From contig JARZZO010000014.1 of NCBI GenBank assembly GCA_030544215.1, positions 11,938,234 to 12,002,233 on the forward strand: 64,000 nt of DNA, in the 5' to 3' direction. The translations under genes were made by a program, and so were the position numbers. How positions within the stretch are numbered: position 1 is the first letter of the stretch; every line of letters starts with the position of its first letter. Positions 24,732-36,300 of this stretch are shown piece after piece. The DNA is from Zantedeschia hybrid cultivar. Its lineage: Eukaryota; Streptophyta; Magnoliopsida; Alismatales; Araceae. Below the pieces are notes generated by a model that did not search any database, was not told the DNA's origin, and saw only the letters and a program-made list of their open reading frames with translations.

Positions 24732-25296
24732 ATGTACGTAGTATGTTTGTAATTAAGAACATTATGTATAAATTATTTATTATATTGTGTGTTCGTATTT
24801 GTTTCAATGTTTAGTATTTTTAGTATTTGTATTTTGTTACTAGTCATTTTAAATTTTAAATAAAATTTATAATATTAAACTTAATTTAATTTAATACGAA
24901 ATAATGTATTATTAAAATTAATTCATTATAAAATTATTGAAAGAAAATATCTAAATTTAAATGTACTACTACAAAAACCCTTGAATTGCTTTTAAGTAAA
25001 TTTGAACAAAGAATGGAATAGAAAGATGCTAATTTTTTTATGATATTTCAAACTTCTACTTTTAATATTTATTTTTAAAAATAATATTATAATAATTAAA
25101 ATACATAAAAATGGATGTCAACCATTTTGAAAATATCATCCAAACACCCTCTTATAACACTTTTGATATTGTACAATTTCAACCAAATACCTAACACGTT
25201 GTATTGTATCAATTTTGATATTAATATTCAATATCATAAAATATCAATATCGAAATTGAGATTATATCAAATTTGATACTCTAACCAAACAGGCCA

Positions 25297-27008
25297 TAGC
25301 TTGTTTGGTTGCAGTATTAGAGGACTGTCTTAATATCACTTTCAATATTAATAGTGATAGAGGTTTTTTTAGGTGTTTGGTTACTTAATATCATTTTTAA
25401 AATTCTTTTACATTCAAACTCTCACGTGTACTAGATTTAATACAGCTCGTTCCCTGTATTATTCCAATAGAGAAAGGCATCAGGCTACCTCCCAACCTCC
25501 ACCTCTTTTCCTCTCCCAAACTCGCTCGCGATTGCCCTCTCCTCTGCGCCGCCATCCACATCCTTGTCTCTCCTCCACCGTCGCCATCTCCTCTGTAAGC
25601 TCGCGCCATCGCCATTTGCTCGGTAGTTGCCCTCTCTCTCTCTCTCTCTCTCTCTCTGTGAGATCTGCTCCATGTTGGGGTAAGGGGAAGGTGAGATCCA
25701 GGCAGCGGAGGGGAATAGGTGCTGCTGCGGCTCGCCGCTTGCCGGCGTGGGTGGAGGGGAACGACTGAACAGCAGGTGAAAGCAACACCAACGTGCCAAA
25801 GGAGGCCCTCGGCCTCTATGCACACACGAACGTCGCACCCGGCGAGCGCTCTAACGCCTACACCCACTCCTCCGTGCTAAGGCCTGCACCGATGTGCGCC
25901 TGCTGAGGCTGGGCAAGTCCATCCACTATCGCATTCTCGGGAAGTCCCTGAGCATGCCCAGGGACTGGTGCTCAAAAATTCGCCTTCAAACATGTATACT
26001 AGTGTGCTGGAGTTCCCTTGCGTTGACCTCGTTGAGAAGCTGTTCGACATAATGCCCAAGAGAAATTTTATTGCTTGGAACATGATGTTTGGGTGGCATC
26101 TTAAAACCCAACGGCCGTTTGATGCTTTGAAGAAGTTTAAGTCTATGATTGAGGCGGGAATCAGGCCTTCCACCATTAGTTTCATCAATATCTTCCCTAC
26201 TGTTGCAAGCGCGGGAGATGATGAGAATTCCAGAGTTCTATATGGTGTGCTTCTTAAGTGTGGAAGTGAGTATGTCAACGATGTCTTTGCACGAGCTGCA
26301 CATTAGCCATGTACTTTGAGCTGTCAGTTGTTTCATCTGCTAGACGAGTTTTCAACATTTAGCAAATTTGTAGTATGAGCTTATCATATTGTATGTTTGT
26401 GGTTGTTCTAACATTTAGCAATTTGTGCTTTGTTAGTAATTATTTTAAATTTAATTTTTTAAACTAAAATCGATAACGTTTAAACTCAATTCGATTTTAT
26501 TTAACATGAAACAATGTATTCTTTAAAAATATATAATTTTAAAATTATCAAATGAAAATGTCTAATTTTAAAATTACTACTAAAAAGTTCATCGATTTGA
26601 TTCTAGGTAGTTTTGAACTAAGAATGGGATAGAAAAATGCTAATTTAATCCCAATGATTTGCGACACTTCAAACCTTCAATTTAATATATAAATTTTAAA
26701 AATAATATTATAATGACTAAATTGGATAAAAATAGATGCCAAGGATTTTGAAAACATTGCAAGATATTTCATAATATATCAAGTAGAAGAAAATATCATT
26801 TTACGATAATGTATAATATTTTATAATATTTTAAGGCACACTAAATAGCTACATAGTTATTGTAATAAATTAAAATTGATAGTAAGCGTCATGGAAGCAG
26901 CCTCTTGTATCATGTTATTGCTATAATTTCAGTCAAACACCTTAAACATTATATCATCCATATCAAAATTAATACTATAGCAATTTTAATACTCTAACTA
27001 AATAGGAT
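25297..27008 (+). mobile_element. PIF/Harbinger-type element 2, non-autonomous, with captured PPR exon
   Basis: Starts immediately after element 1 (tagcttgtttggttgcagtatt at 25,297-25,318) and ends at about 27,008 (actctaactaaatagg, inverse of the start). Its 5' leader aligns with element 1, including the (CT)n tract and gatctgctccatgttggg. Its AT-rich 3' region (26,340-27,008) aligns with 24,730-25,296. In place of the transposase it has a fragment of a host PPR gene. It ends about 300 bp before the start codon of the PPR gene at 27,307. Confidence 0.78.
25795..26306 (+). pseudogene. Captured fragment of a PLS-class PPR gene (At3g22150/AEF1-like)
   Basis: Reading in pieces gives SNAYTHSSVLR, then (shifted) ACTDVRLLRLGKSIHYRIL, then (shifted again) KLFDIMPKRNFIAWNMMFGW through IRPSTISFINIFPTVAS to GSEYVNDVFA, ending at a stop at 26,304-26,306. 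These are PPR L, S and P motif signatures in the order I recall for the Arabidopsis At3g22150 (AEF1/MPR25) protein. At least two frameshifts and an internal deletion make it non-coding. It is unrelated to the P-class PPR gene downstream. The high GC of the leading part suggests a host exon moved by the transposon. Confidence 0.7.
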
Positions 27009-27306
27009 GTAAAAGAACTAATCCTGTCATATTTTATTTTATATCAAAGTGGTTTAATGAATCAAAATTTATCCGTGAAATTCGCATGATACCCTGCAAC
27101 GGAGTTTCCTCCGCCGCACATCCATCTCAGGTGTACATCGAAATTTTAGGCCGTCTCACCCGGTCTCCGGAGAGGTCCGTAGATGACGTCAGCGAACCGT
27201 TTCGACGTCGAACAACCACACAAATATCTACAGTACAGATGCTTAAAACAGAGGAAAGCGCACCCTCCACCCCGCCGAAGCGCCCCCTGCGGGTGGACAA
27301 GAACGG
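27009..27306 (+). promoter_or_regulatory. Upstream region of the PPR gene with a TGACGTCA site
   Basis: Only about 300 bp separate Harbinger element 2 from the PPR start codon. A palindromic TGACGTCA (27,184-27,191), the binding sequence of TGA/bZIP factors, lies about 120 bp upstream of the ATG, followed by gacgtcg at 27,206. GC content rises sharply from about 27,090 on. No obvious TATA box is seen at the right distance. Confidence 0.4.
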
Positions 27307-30300
27307 ATGAGGGAGCTAGAGTTTCTCATCAGCGCCTCCCTCTCCTTCTCCCCTCACAACACCAGCTCCCTCCCCCATCTCAAGCGCCGCCACCACGTGC
27401 AACCGAGCCGCCGGCGGACGAAACCCTCGCCTCCCCAGCCATGTCCGCCCCACCCCAAGCCCGCCGCCCCCCGCCGCCCCCTCCTCGCCGACGTTCGCCG
27501 GGATCTGCTCGTCTCTTCTACCGCCACCGCCGCCGAAGCCAACCGCAGCCTCCTCAAGTACTACGCCGCCCTCGCCTCGAAGCTCGCGGGCGGCGGCAGG
27601 CTTGCGGACTTCCTCATGGTCTCGGAGAGCGTGCTGGCATCCGACGCCGTCGCTGCCGGCAACTCCCAGTTCGTGGCACGGATCGACACCAAGCTCGTGT
27701 CGAGAGGGCTATCTGAGGTCCTCCGTCGTGGGGAGCTCGAGGAGGTTTTGGGGTTCCTCGGGCGCGTCGAGAAGCTGGGGATCCGCCCGTCGGCGCTGTT
27801 TGATAGTGCCGCGGCGGAGGATCTGGCGGATCAGTGCCGCCGGATTTTGCGCCGCGGCGAGGTGGAGGAGTTCGTCCGGGTGATGGAAACGCTTGCAGGT
27901 ATTGGCAATGGGTAGTGAACTAGGGTTTTTGTTCCCGCTATTCCTCAATCCCCGATGTACAATTCACCCTCAAAGGAAAAATATGAAAATCGAAGAAGGA
28001 AAAGAGTAAAAGGTTTTATTAATTAAGGAGTGAACCTGTAGCCTGCGTCATTTCTTTCTTTTTTATTATTGAGAGTAGGATGATTTAAATAAGATTAATA
28101 AATCCCTTGAGTAATGCGTCACTATAAGTGGAATTCCATTCTAAAGGACTAAGGCTGATGTGTCCAACTATAACATTCTCTTCTCTAATGTCTCCAACGG
28201 CATTTTCTACATGATGCAGCGAAGTTTTTGGCTAGTTTTCTTGGATATATGTACATGAATAAGAAGTCCTTTATGGACAATGAACTAGTGTAGAATTTCC
28301 CTTTTTTCTCCGTCGACTAATAACATTGAAAAAAAACTAGGATACAAGTTCTACATCAAATATATTGTGGATCCAATGGACGTTTTGAAGATATTTGTGG
28401 AAAAAGGCGATCCAGACATGGCTGTTAGGTATGATCAATTTACTTGTCCATTAGTTTATCTTAATATTTCGAAGGATCTCTGTATTTTTAGCTTGAATTT
28501 AATTTGACTGCCAGGGTCTTATTAACGTACATGTGCTGTTTTCTTGTTTCTATATTATTTTTGGAGTTTTTTTTATTTTTCTGTTTATATGTCTGAATGG
28601 GGTTTACTCGGGTTCCATGGGGCCATCTGCTGTAGTTGAAGGCTGATCTTCTTTAATTATTTATTTGGACTTATGATGCCAAATGATCCAACCGTAATAT
28701 CTGAAGAAATGTTTGAATTGCTGAGAAAATGAAGATCACTTATTAGTACAAGATGTCCATAGTTGTGAAGATATCAGTATTGTATGTGAAATGTGTGAAC
28801 AGCCAAAAAAAAAAAACAGTTGAAATCCAATATAAGAATAAAATGAGAGGCATTACTATCATACTATGACACTTTGAACCTCAGATTTCATATATTGGTA
28901 CATCACAGTGAAAAAATCACTTTTGCTTAATGCATACCTTAAAAGTTGTGATGAGAAATAGTTGCACTGTCCTATGGCTTGAATATAAACAATGTTTTAA
29001 GTTCAACAATGACAAATCTTCTACAGCCTGCATTGACCCCGGGTGGGGGGGCAGCGGCTCTAAGCTGCCTCTTTGCTGCAAGGAGACCTAGAAATGTGGT
29101 GGAAAGAGAATGAACTGCGTAATTGGGATACCAAATAGGTCAAAAAAGAGGGTGCAGAGGATGCAGTCTCTTGTGGACATGTCAAGGATCTTCGTCCCTC
29201 AGTTTGACAAACATCCTAGAACATGCACAACTTACATTATGAAGGAATCAAGGAATATTGAATCGCTTGATCAGTAACTGGTGGGCTGATTTAAAATTGG
29301 CAAAAAATCAATTCCTTTTAGTTAGTTGAGTTTGATATGATGGCTGGAGATGCCCTAATGGGATTAACATAAGAACATTACTATTGAGTCCATCTATGTT
29401 AATGGATGAAGGGATTTTGATGCTGCTTACATGTCATAAATGTGATGAGCATATGTATTGTTAGCTGGAGTAGAAGACTCAATCTGATTAATATAAAGTT
29501 ATATGCATTTATATGCATGCATGTTTAGAGTAGTTTGCCAATGTTCTGTAATTGTGCTGTTCCCATTATCTTAACGACTGTTCTAAGCAAGCTAATCTTC
29601 TACTCAACAAGAACAAAGTATTCTATTTACATTGACAGTGTAGTAAGACATGTTGCTGTAGGTGTATGTTGGACAGTTTTTTTCAATAGGGGTATGAAAG
29701 AAAAAAGAAAGAAGAAAAGGGGAAGGGAAAAAACAAAAAAGAAAAAGAATACAAAGGACCCCCCACTGGTCCCTAACGGTGGGCTTTATGGAGCAATAAA
29801 GGAAGAAAAAAAGAGAGAAGGTGGAGGCCAAGACCCCCCTCCGGTTCTCATTGAAACCCACCGGTGGGGGGGCAGGGGTTCTCCCCCCATTAAATGAAGA
29901 AGAAGAAGGAAAAAAAAAAAAGAATAGAAGAGAGAGGAGAAAGAGGACAACCGGTGGGCGGGTCTGCCCCTTTGGACCCCCCACCGGTGGGGGGGGGGGG
30001 GGGGGAGTCCTCCTCATTCAAAAAAAAAGGAAAAAAAAAGAAGAAAGAGTAAAGAGGGGAATTGAAGTCTCATCTCATGGCTATTAATGGCCTTGATACC
30101 GGGGGATAGAGGGGTTTAATGACCCCATTTAATGGGAGTTTTCCCCACTAAGAGGGGGATTAACTCTTGCTTCCCATTAAGTGCCAAGAAAAGGAGTTAA
30201 GAGTGGGATTTAATTGAGGAGGAGGAAAGAGAATGAGTGAGAGGGGCCTTCCCATTAAATTAAGGAGGAGGAAAAGTGAGTGGGGTGCCACCGGTGGCAC

Positions 30301-33300
30301 ACCCACCTGCACCCCCCCCCCCCCTCTCTCTCACACACACACCGGTTACAACCGGTGGGGGGGGTCCATCCACCCACTCTCTCACACCCTCTCTCACTTG
30401 CACTCACTCCCTCTCTCTTTTTTTATTGGGATAATCCCACCAATGGGGGGTGCTACCGGTTCCCATGAACCCCCACTGCTTAATGGGTCCTCTACACTAT
30501 AAATACCCTCATTGGAAGGCCAAAGGACGGAGACAGAGGCATGTGAAGGTAGTGCACAAAGCACTAAAAGAAGACAAGGAGGCTTTGCTGTAGATTTTTG
30601 GTGAAGTTACAGTTCGGAGGCCCTCTTTGGTTTTGTTTTAAGGTTCTTTGAAGAGGGAAAATGTTGTCAAATTTTTTCCAAGGACCTTATAAAACTATCT
30701 TGTGAAGGACTTGTTGTAACAATGAAATGAGCATGGATGTGTTATGATTACTAAAACATGCATGGTCCACATTTTAACATGAGAATTAACCATGCACTCC
30801 CGCTTATGTTGAAGCCCTAAAGGATACTTAATGTGTATCTAATAGGCCTACGACCTCTTTCACTCCCTTTTAAACTAATATACATTAAGGCTATCCTTTC
30901 GTAGGTGTGAGTGGTTTTGAGACAAGTCTGTCATGCTTGATGCGTGTTAGTTAACCCATTAAGGCCCAATAAACTAACTCATTGCTTAGGGGCTTATCCT
31001 AATGCTGTCCAAATGACCCAAACGCCCTTGGCCTCCCTATTTAAATGAACCAAAGTCCTACAACCCCCTAACCTTAGACCCACTATTTAACAACTAATTA
31101 AACATGCACGTCACATATAAAGAACTAAATGTGAAACACTAATCCAAATAAAGAACATAATGGCCCAAAAAGGACTAAAATGCGCTCATAGCCTCTACTA
31201 ACCTATCCGATCATGGAATTAATCCAAAATGACCAAAATACCCCTATAATGAAACAAACCTGTAAAAATCACAGAAAATCTCAGAAAAATGTAAAAAACC
31301 ACCCAACATGTGCGACATGCCTCAAATACCTTCAGAATATTGAAAATGACCTTAATACCCCGGGACCTTAAAAAATGACCAAAATACTCTCCGCATGATA
31401 AAGTCATAAAACAATCAGTAAAAATCTCAAAAAAATCCTACAAATATAAAAAACACTCAACATACCCTAAATGCCCTCAAAACCCTAAAAAGTGTGGAAA
31501 ATTACCAAAATACCCATAATGCACTAAAAATCATTAAAAATTTCAGAAAAATCATAAAAAATGTTAAACATAAAACTTTTAAAGATTACCAAAATTACCC
31601 CTGCAGCCCCAAAATGCTCAAAACAGTCCGAAAATGCATCCTAGGGTTTGAAACACATCTAAACACTAAAATTACTAAAATACCCCTGCAGCTTCAAAAT
31701 GCTCAAAATAGTCCAAAAACACATCCTAGGGTTCTAAAACGTTTCCTATCTATTGAAACACATCTAAACACCAAAATGGCCATAATGCCACTATACCCAT
31801 CAACTTGGCAGAATTACAAAATACCCTTGTGGGTTTAAAACACTTGGAAGCAATATGAAACTCCTTAAAAGTCTTAAATCACATCAAGTCATTTTAAATC
31901 CACCCTAAGCCAGGGTGAAGCTTTAGGCTTGACCTAAACTGTGTTTTCTATGCTTGAACTGCATGTGCTTGTGCTGCGTGACTTAGTGCTTAATTTGTGT
32001 TAAAGGACATTACTGGACGATTAATCAAGGGTTGTCGATCAGTCGAATTCTCGGACCCTCGCCTAATCCAAAGTCTTAGACTCCCTGAGGGCTCATCCTA
32101 AATCCTCACAGTCTACCAAAGCAAAAAGATTAACAAGATATAAAAATGTCCTTTCAAATAGATGGCATGCCCAGTGGGACCTCTCCTTCCCTTCATTTCT
32201 CTGTCTGGTGATGTCCTCACCATAACACTACTAATTTTGCTATGTCTTATGCAGGCATACGTGTTTTGCGAAGAAGACATCAATGAGGCCAAAGTCACCT
32301 ATGCTCTGCTTGCGGTTGCTACCCACGCGCAATGTGGGTACTTGACAACTCCAACCTGCTTCGGGACTTCCCGATGGTCGTCAGATCCCCGTACTTTTTG
32401 GGGGTCATTCAAGCGTCGGAGCCTGCTCTGGAAATGAAGAAGAGGTGCACATCCCGCACCAAAATGGTCAACAATGGCGGCAAGTCTAGGCAGGTCTTGG
32501 TCGTCAACACCATCAGTATCTCTCCAGCCTCCTCGTCCAATAAGAGGCAAAAGCAGAAGGCTTCAGCCGCTAGCCCATTCAGGACGGGGAAAACTATATT
32601 GGTGGGAAACCTGCACATTTGTCTGGAGGGCGGACATCATCCCCAAGATCCATCATATCCCGACGGTTCTTGTCTAGGATTGGTTTGGGATTCTACTGAA
32701 GGTTTGCCAAGAGGGGGCAACCTTCAAAAAGAAGAAAAGAACGCTAAGGGCTCCTGTCCAATAGGAGCAACAATACAAACTCAAGTTAGCCATGCCTTAG
32801 AATTGGGGCAAATCTACGCCTCAAAATGGGGGCAATTCGACAGAGGATAGGAGCCTCCGCATAAAGAGAATGTAGGTGACCAAAGAGTAAGTCCGCAAAA
32901 TCTGCCAGGCTAGGGTCACCCTAGCAGAACGACAACCTCAATAGCTTGCAGAGCCTGAGGGGCAGATAACCAACCTAACTACCCAACCTCGTTCCTCGCA
33001 AGGTCAAAAGAGGAAAGGTGCCTATAATGCGCAGGAGTAAGTCCGGCAGCGGACATCCATTTTCGGGCGATTGGGCGCATTTGTCCGATTGACTAAGAAG
33101 AAGAAGAGAACTAGAATGGCATATGGGTCTACACATGCTACACCTCTAGCACTACCAACCAGCAACCTTCCTAGCTAGAGGACCCAAATGACACCATCAA
33201 CCTGGCACAATGGGGTGGGCCTATAACCTGTCTAATGGAGCAGACTATGCGTCTGATAGACCAAAGAAATCAAGGTGCTGAGCAACCCTAGATTGTTGTG

Positions 33301-36300
33301 GCAATGCTGCTGAAGGAACTGGCGGCGGTGGAGCAAATCCTCCAGACGTCAACCCTGATATGGAACAACCCCAAGAACAAGTCCAGCCTCAGACAATGTA
33401 GGAGATAAGGCAAGAAAATCAACAACTCATGGCCTTGCTCCTCGACTTTATGCAAAAGATGGAGGAACAATAGTGGGCAGCTTAGATCCCTCCGATGAAT
33501 GCAAATACCTATGTTCGCGTTGATAAGGCCATAGGCTACTGAGGTCAACTTCAACCCAGATGAAATGCAAAAAGACTGGGTTGAAGAGTCCAACCATAAT
33601 GTTTAGCAATCCCATGCAGAAGATGCCACGACATCGCAGAAGCATCTTATTGAGCAAATTGTCGAAGCCAAAATGTCAGAACAAGACAATGGGATGGGCA
33701 TATTTGACTTATATAAAGTGCCATTCCCCGTAGGTCACATGTTCGAAAAGCTCCTGCCGAATCACAACAAGCGCCATAAGTTCACCAGATATGACGGGGA
33801 AGGCTCGACCCAGGAGCATATTGCCCACTATATGAGTGACTTGAGAGAGCTGGCTTCTGATGAAGCCTACCTCTCGAGGTTCTTTTCTACCTCCCTCACA
33901 GGCATTGCATTCCAATGGTGCGCAAAATTGAAGCCAAACTCTAGCGGCAGTTGGGAGGAAATGCAGAAAAATTTCCTTGACTGCTTCAAGGTGTAGGAGC
34001 GAAAGGTCACCATCACTGAATTGGTGGCACTAAAGCAAGGCAGGAATAAATCCGCCACTGACTACATTAAGAAATGGCGAAATCTCTGCATGAAATGTGA
34101 CAATCCGCTAGTTCATGAGTATGCGGTGCAATTGTGCAAAAGGGGCTTATAACGTGAGATTGATGAAAAGCTGATCGAGGCAAATGTCAGAAATTTTGAT
34201 CAGCTAAATAACATAGCGATGAAGGTCAAAACATTCTTTGCAGACCATCCAACCATTGCCTCCAATAAAGGGATAGTCCTAAGGAAGCGGAGTATAGGTA
34301 CATAAGAGGTCAATGACGTAGACTTTGCCTAGGCTGTAGAAAAAACATGAGGCAAGAGCAATGCAAATGCCTCGACATCCAGTAGAAGGGGATCATATGC
34401 CACCCTCAACGAGAGGAGGAAAATGCCTTACTCTTTCACCAGGGAGCATACAAGGAAGCTGTTTGACGCCTGCATGCGGGCAAACCTCTTGGTGCTACAT
34501 GAATAAAAAAGGCCAACAGAGGTTGGTTGATCAAATGAACCCAACTATTACATGTACGATCGCATGTTGGGACATGTGATAAAGGATTGCTATATCTGCA
34601 AGGGGGAAATTCTAAAAACTCGTTTAAGAAGGGGTTGTGGAGATGGGAAAGTACCTGGTAGACACACCTCAGCCACATTGAAGGCCAAAGTAGACATTTG
34701 CAGCAAATGTCGTCTATATGGGCGAGGGCTTTCAGGAGAAGAGCCTGAAGAAGAGGACATGGATGCCCCTCCGGAGTAGGAGGTGACGCCATCTCTCATC
34801 AACTCCCACTCTAGAAGGGTCTGTTATGGCGATACTGGAGGAGATTCAGATGAGTCTGACATGGCTCTCCTACCAACAAGTCTCACTGGAGCAAGAAGAC
34901 TTGTCCATCATACCCTCCAGCGACTCCCACTCAAGAATAATCTATCATGGCGGCATTAGAGGAGATTCAGATGAGTCTGACATGGCTCTCCCACCAGCAT
35001 GCCTCACTGGAGCAGAAGATGAATCCAACACACTCCAGCGACCCTTACTCCAGAGGGGCCTATCATGGCAACACTGGAGGGGATTCAAGTGAGTTTGGGA
35101 CAAATCTCTCATCAACAATTTGAACTTACTCGGGTGATGGAAGGCCTTGCAAGGCAGTGGACAAGAATCCTGACAATGGAAAGAGTAAGTAGGCTCCTCT
35201 CCTTTGAAGAGCCAGGACCAGAATGCAGTTGTTCTCTGAAGAAGAAGCGCAAACTAGTCATAGACTTAAGTGAAGCACTAGAAGCCCAACACAAAGAGGG
35301 AATGGTGTTCAAAAGAAAAGGTTGTGAGAGTCACGACAACATCTGCGAAGCTACCTTTGCAGTTGGACAAGGTTCATTGGGGAAACGAGTCGCCAATATA
35401 AAAATAGGGATAAGCTTTAAAGACTTTGAATCCCTAACAAAGAGGCTTAAGAAACCATATTCCTTCCCAAAGGAAAAATATCTAAGAACTCTTCGAGTTA
35501 TGCATGAGCAGAAAAGTAATTGTTTTGCCCAAGCCGAAAAAAAGAAGAAGAAATGCATCGGATAGGTGCACCCAACTACTGTTCGTACCACCGCTTCATC
35601 ACCCATCAAATTGAATGTTGCTTCATATTCAAAGATGAAGTGAAAAAAATGATTTAAGAAGGGAAGATAAATATGGGAAAGTATCTGGTGAATCCCCCAT
35701 AGCCACATGATATACATATAGTCAATTACACAGTGAACGTGATTCACAGAATCTTTTCGGATGCGGAAAATTTTTCGAAAAATCTAGTTAAGGAAATGTT
35801 CAAGTCCCAACCTAAAGAAATCTTTATGTGTCAATATGGACGAGTAGCCTTGGACATGCTGTGTACTGCTCGAACCAAAGCTACCATTAACACTGTGGCA
35901 GTAATTGCAAGAGGCATGGAAAGATGGACCCTTGGGCAACAATAGAGAGCTCTAGAGGAAGAAGTGAAAGGCAATTCCTCTAAGAAGAAAGAAAAGAACA
36001 CGTTTAGTGAATACCAAATGTTGCTAGATACATTGGTCGAACAAGCTATCAAAGCAACTTTCGTCCGTAATCAGCCAGAACAACAATGGACTAAGATCCA
36101 AAAGAAGAAGCCAACGTCTGCAAAGGTACCAAAGGTTAAAAAAAAAGAAAAAAAAGAAAAAAGAAAAAGAAAACAGTGATCTGAGGTGACCCACCTTTAC
36201 AAATACAACCCCAATCCCATTTCATTAGAGAAGCAGCAAGGAAGAAGCAAGAAGAAAAATGAAAAAAGAAAATTAAAGAGGAAAGAAGCCTTGGCTAGTT

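Larger units (their letters stand above)
20674..25296 (+). mobile_element. PIF/Harbinger-type element 1, with decayed transposase
   Basis: The right end is clear: the text tactctaaccaaacaggcca (to 25,296) is the inverse of the gcttgtttggtt-like left ends. The left end near 20,674 (catatgtttagtttcagtatt) is degenerate. It encodes a PIF/Harbinger DDE transposase pseudogene (23,487-24,731), has a GC-rich leader with a PP2C-like fragment (about 21,132-21,332), and has long AT-rich ends. Its first 250 bp and its last 550 bp both align with element 2, which starts at the next base. Borders are good to within about 10 bp. Confidence 0.8.

Noticed and set aside
29604..30017. 137-codon minus frame rich in Pro and Phe
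   Set aside because: Created by the purine-rich and G-run composition of the putative LTR.
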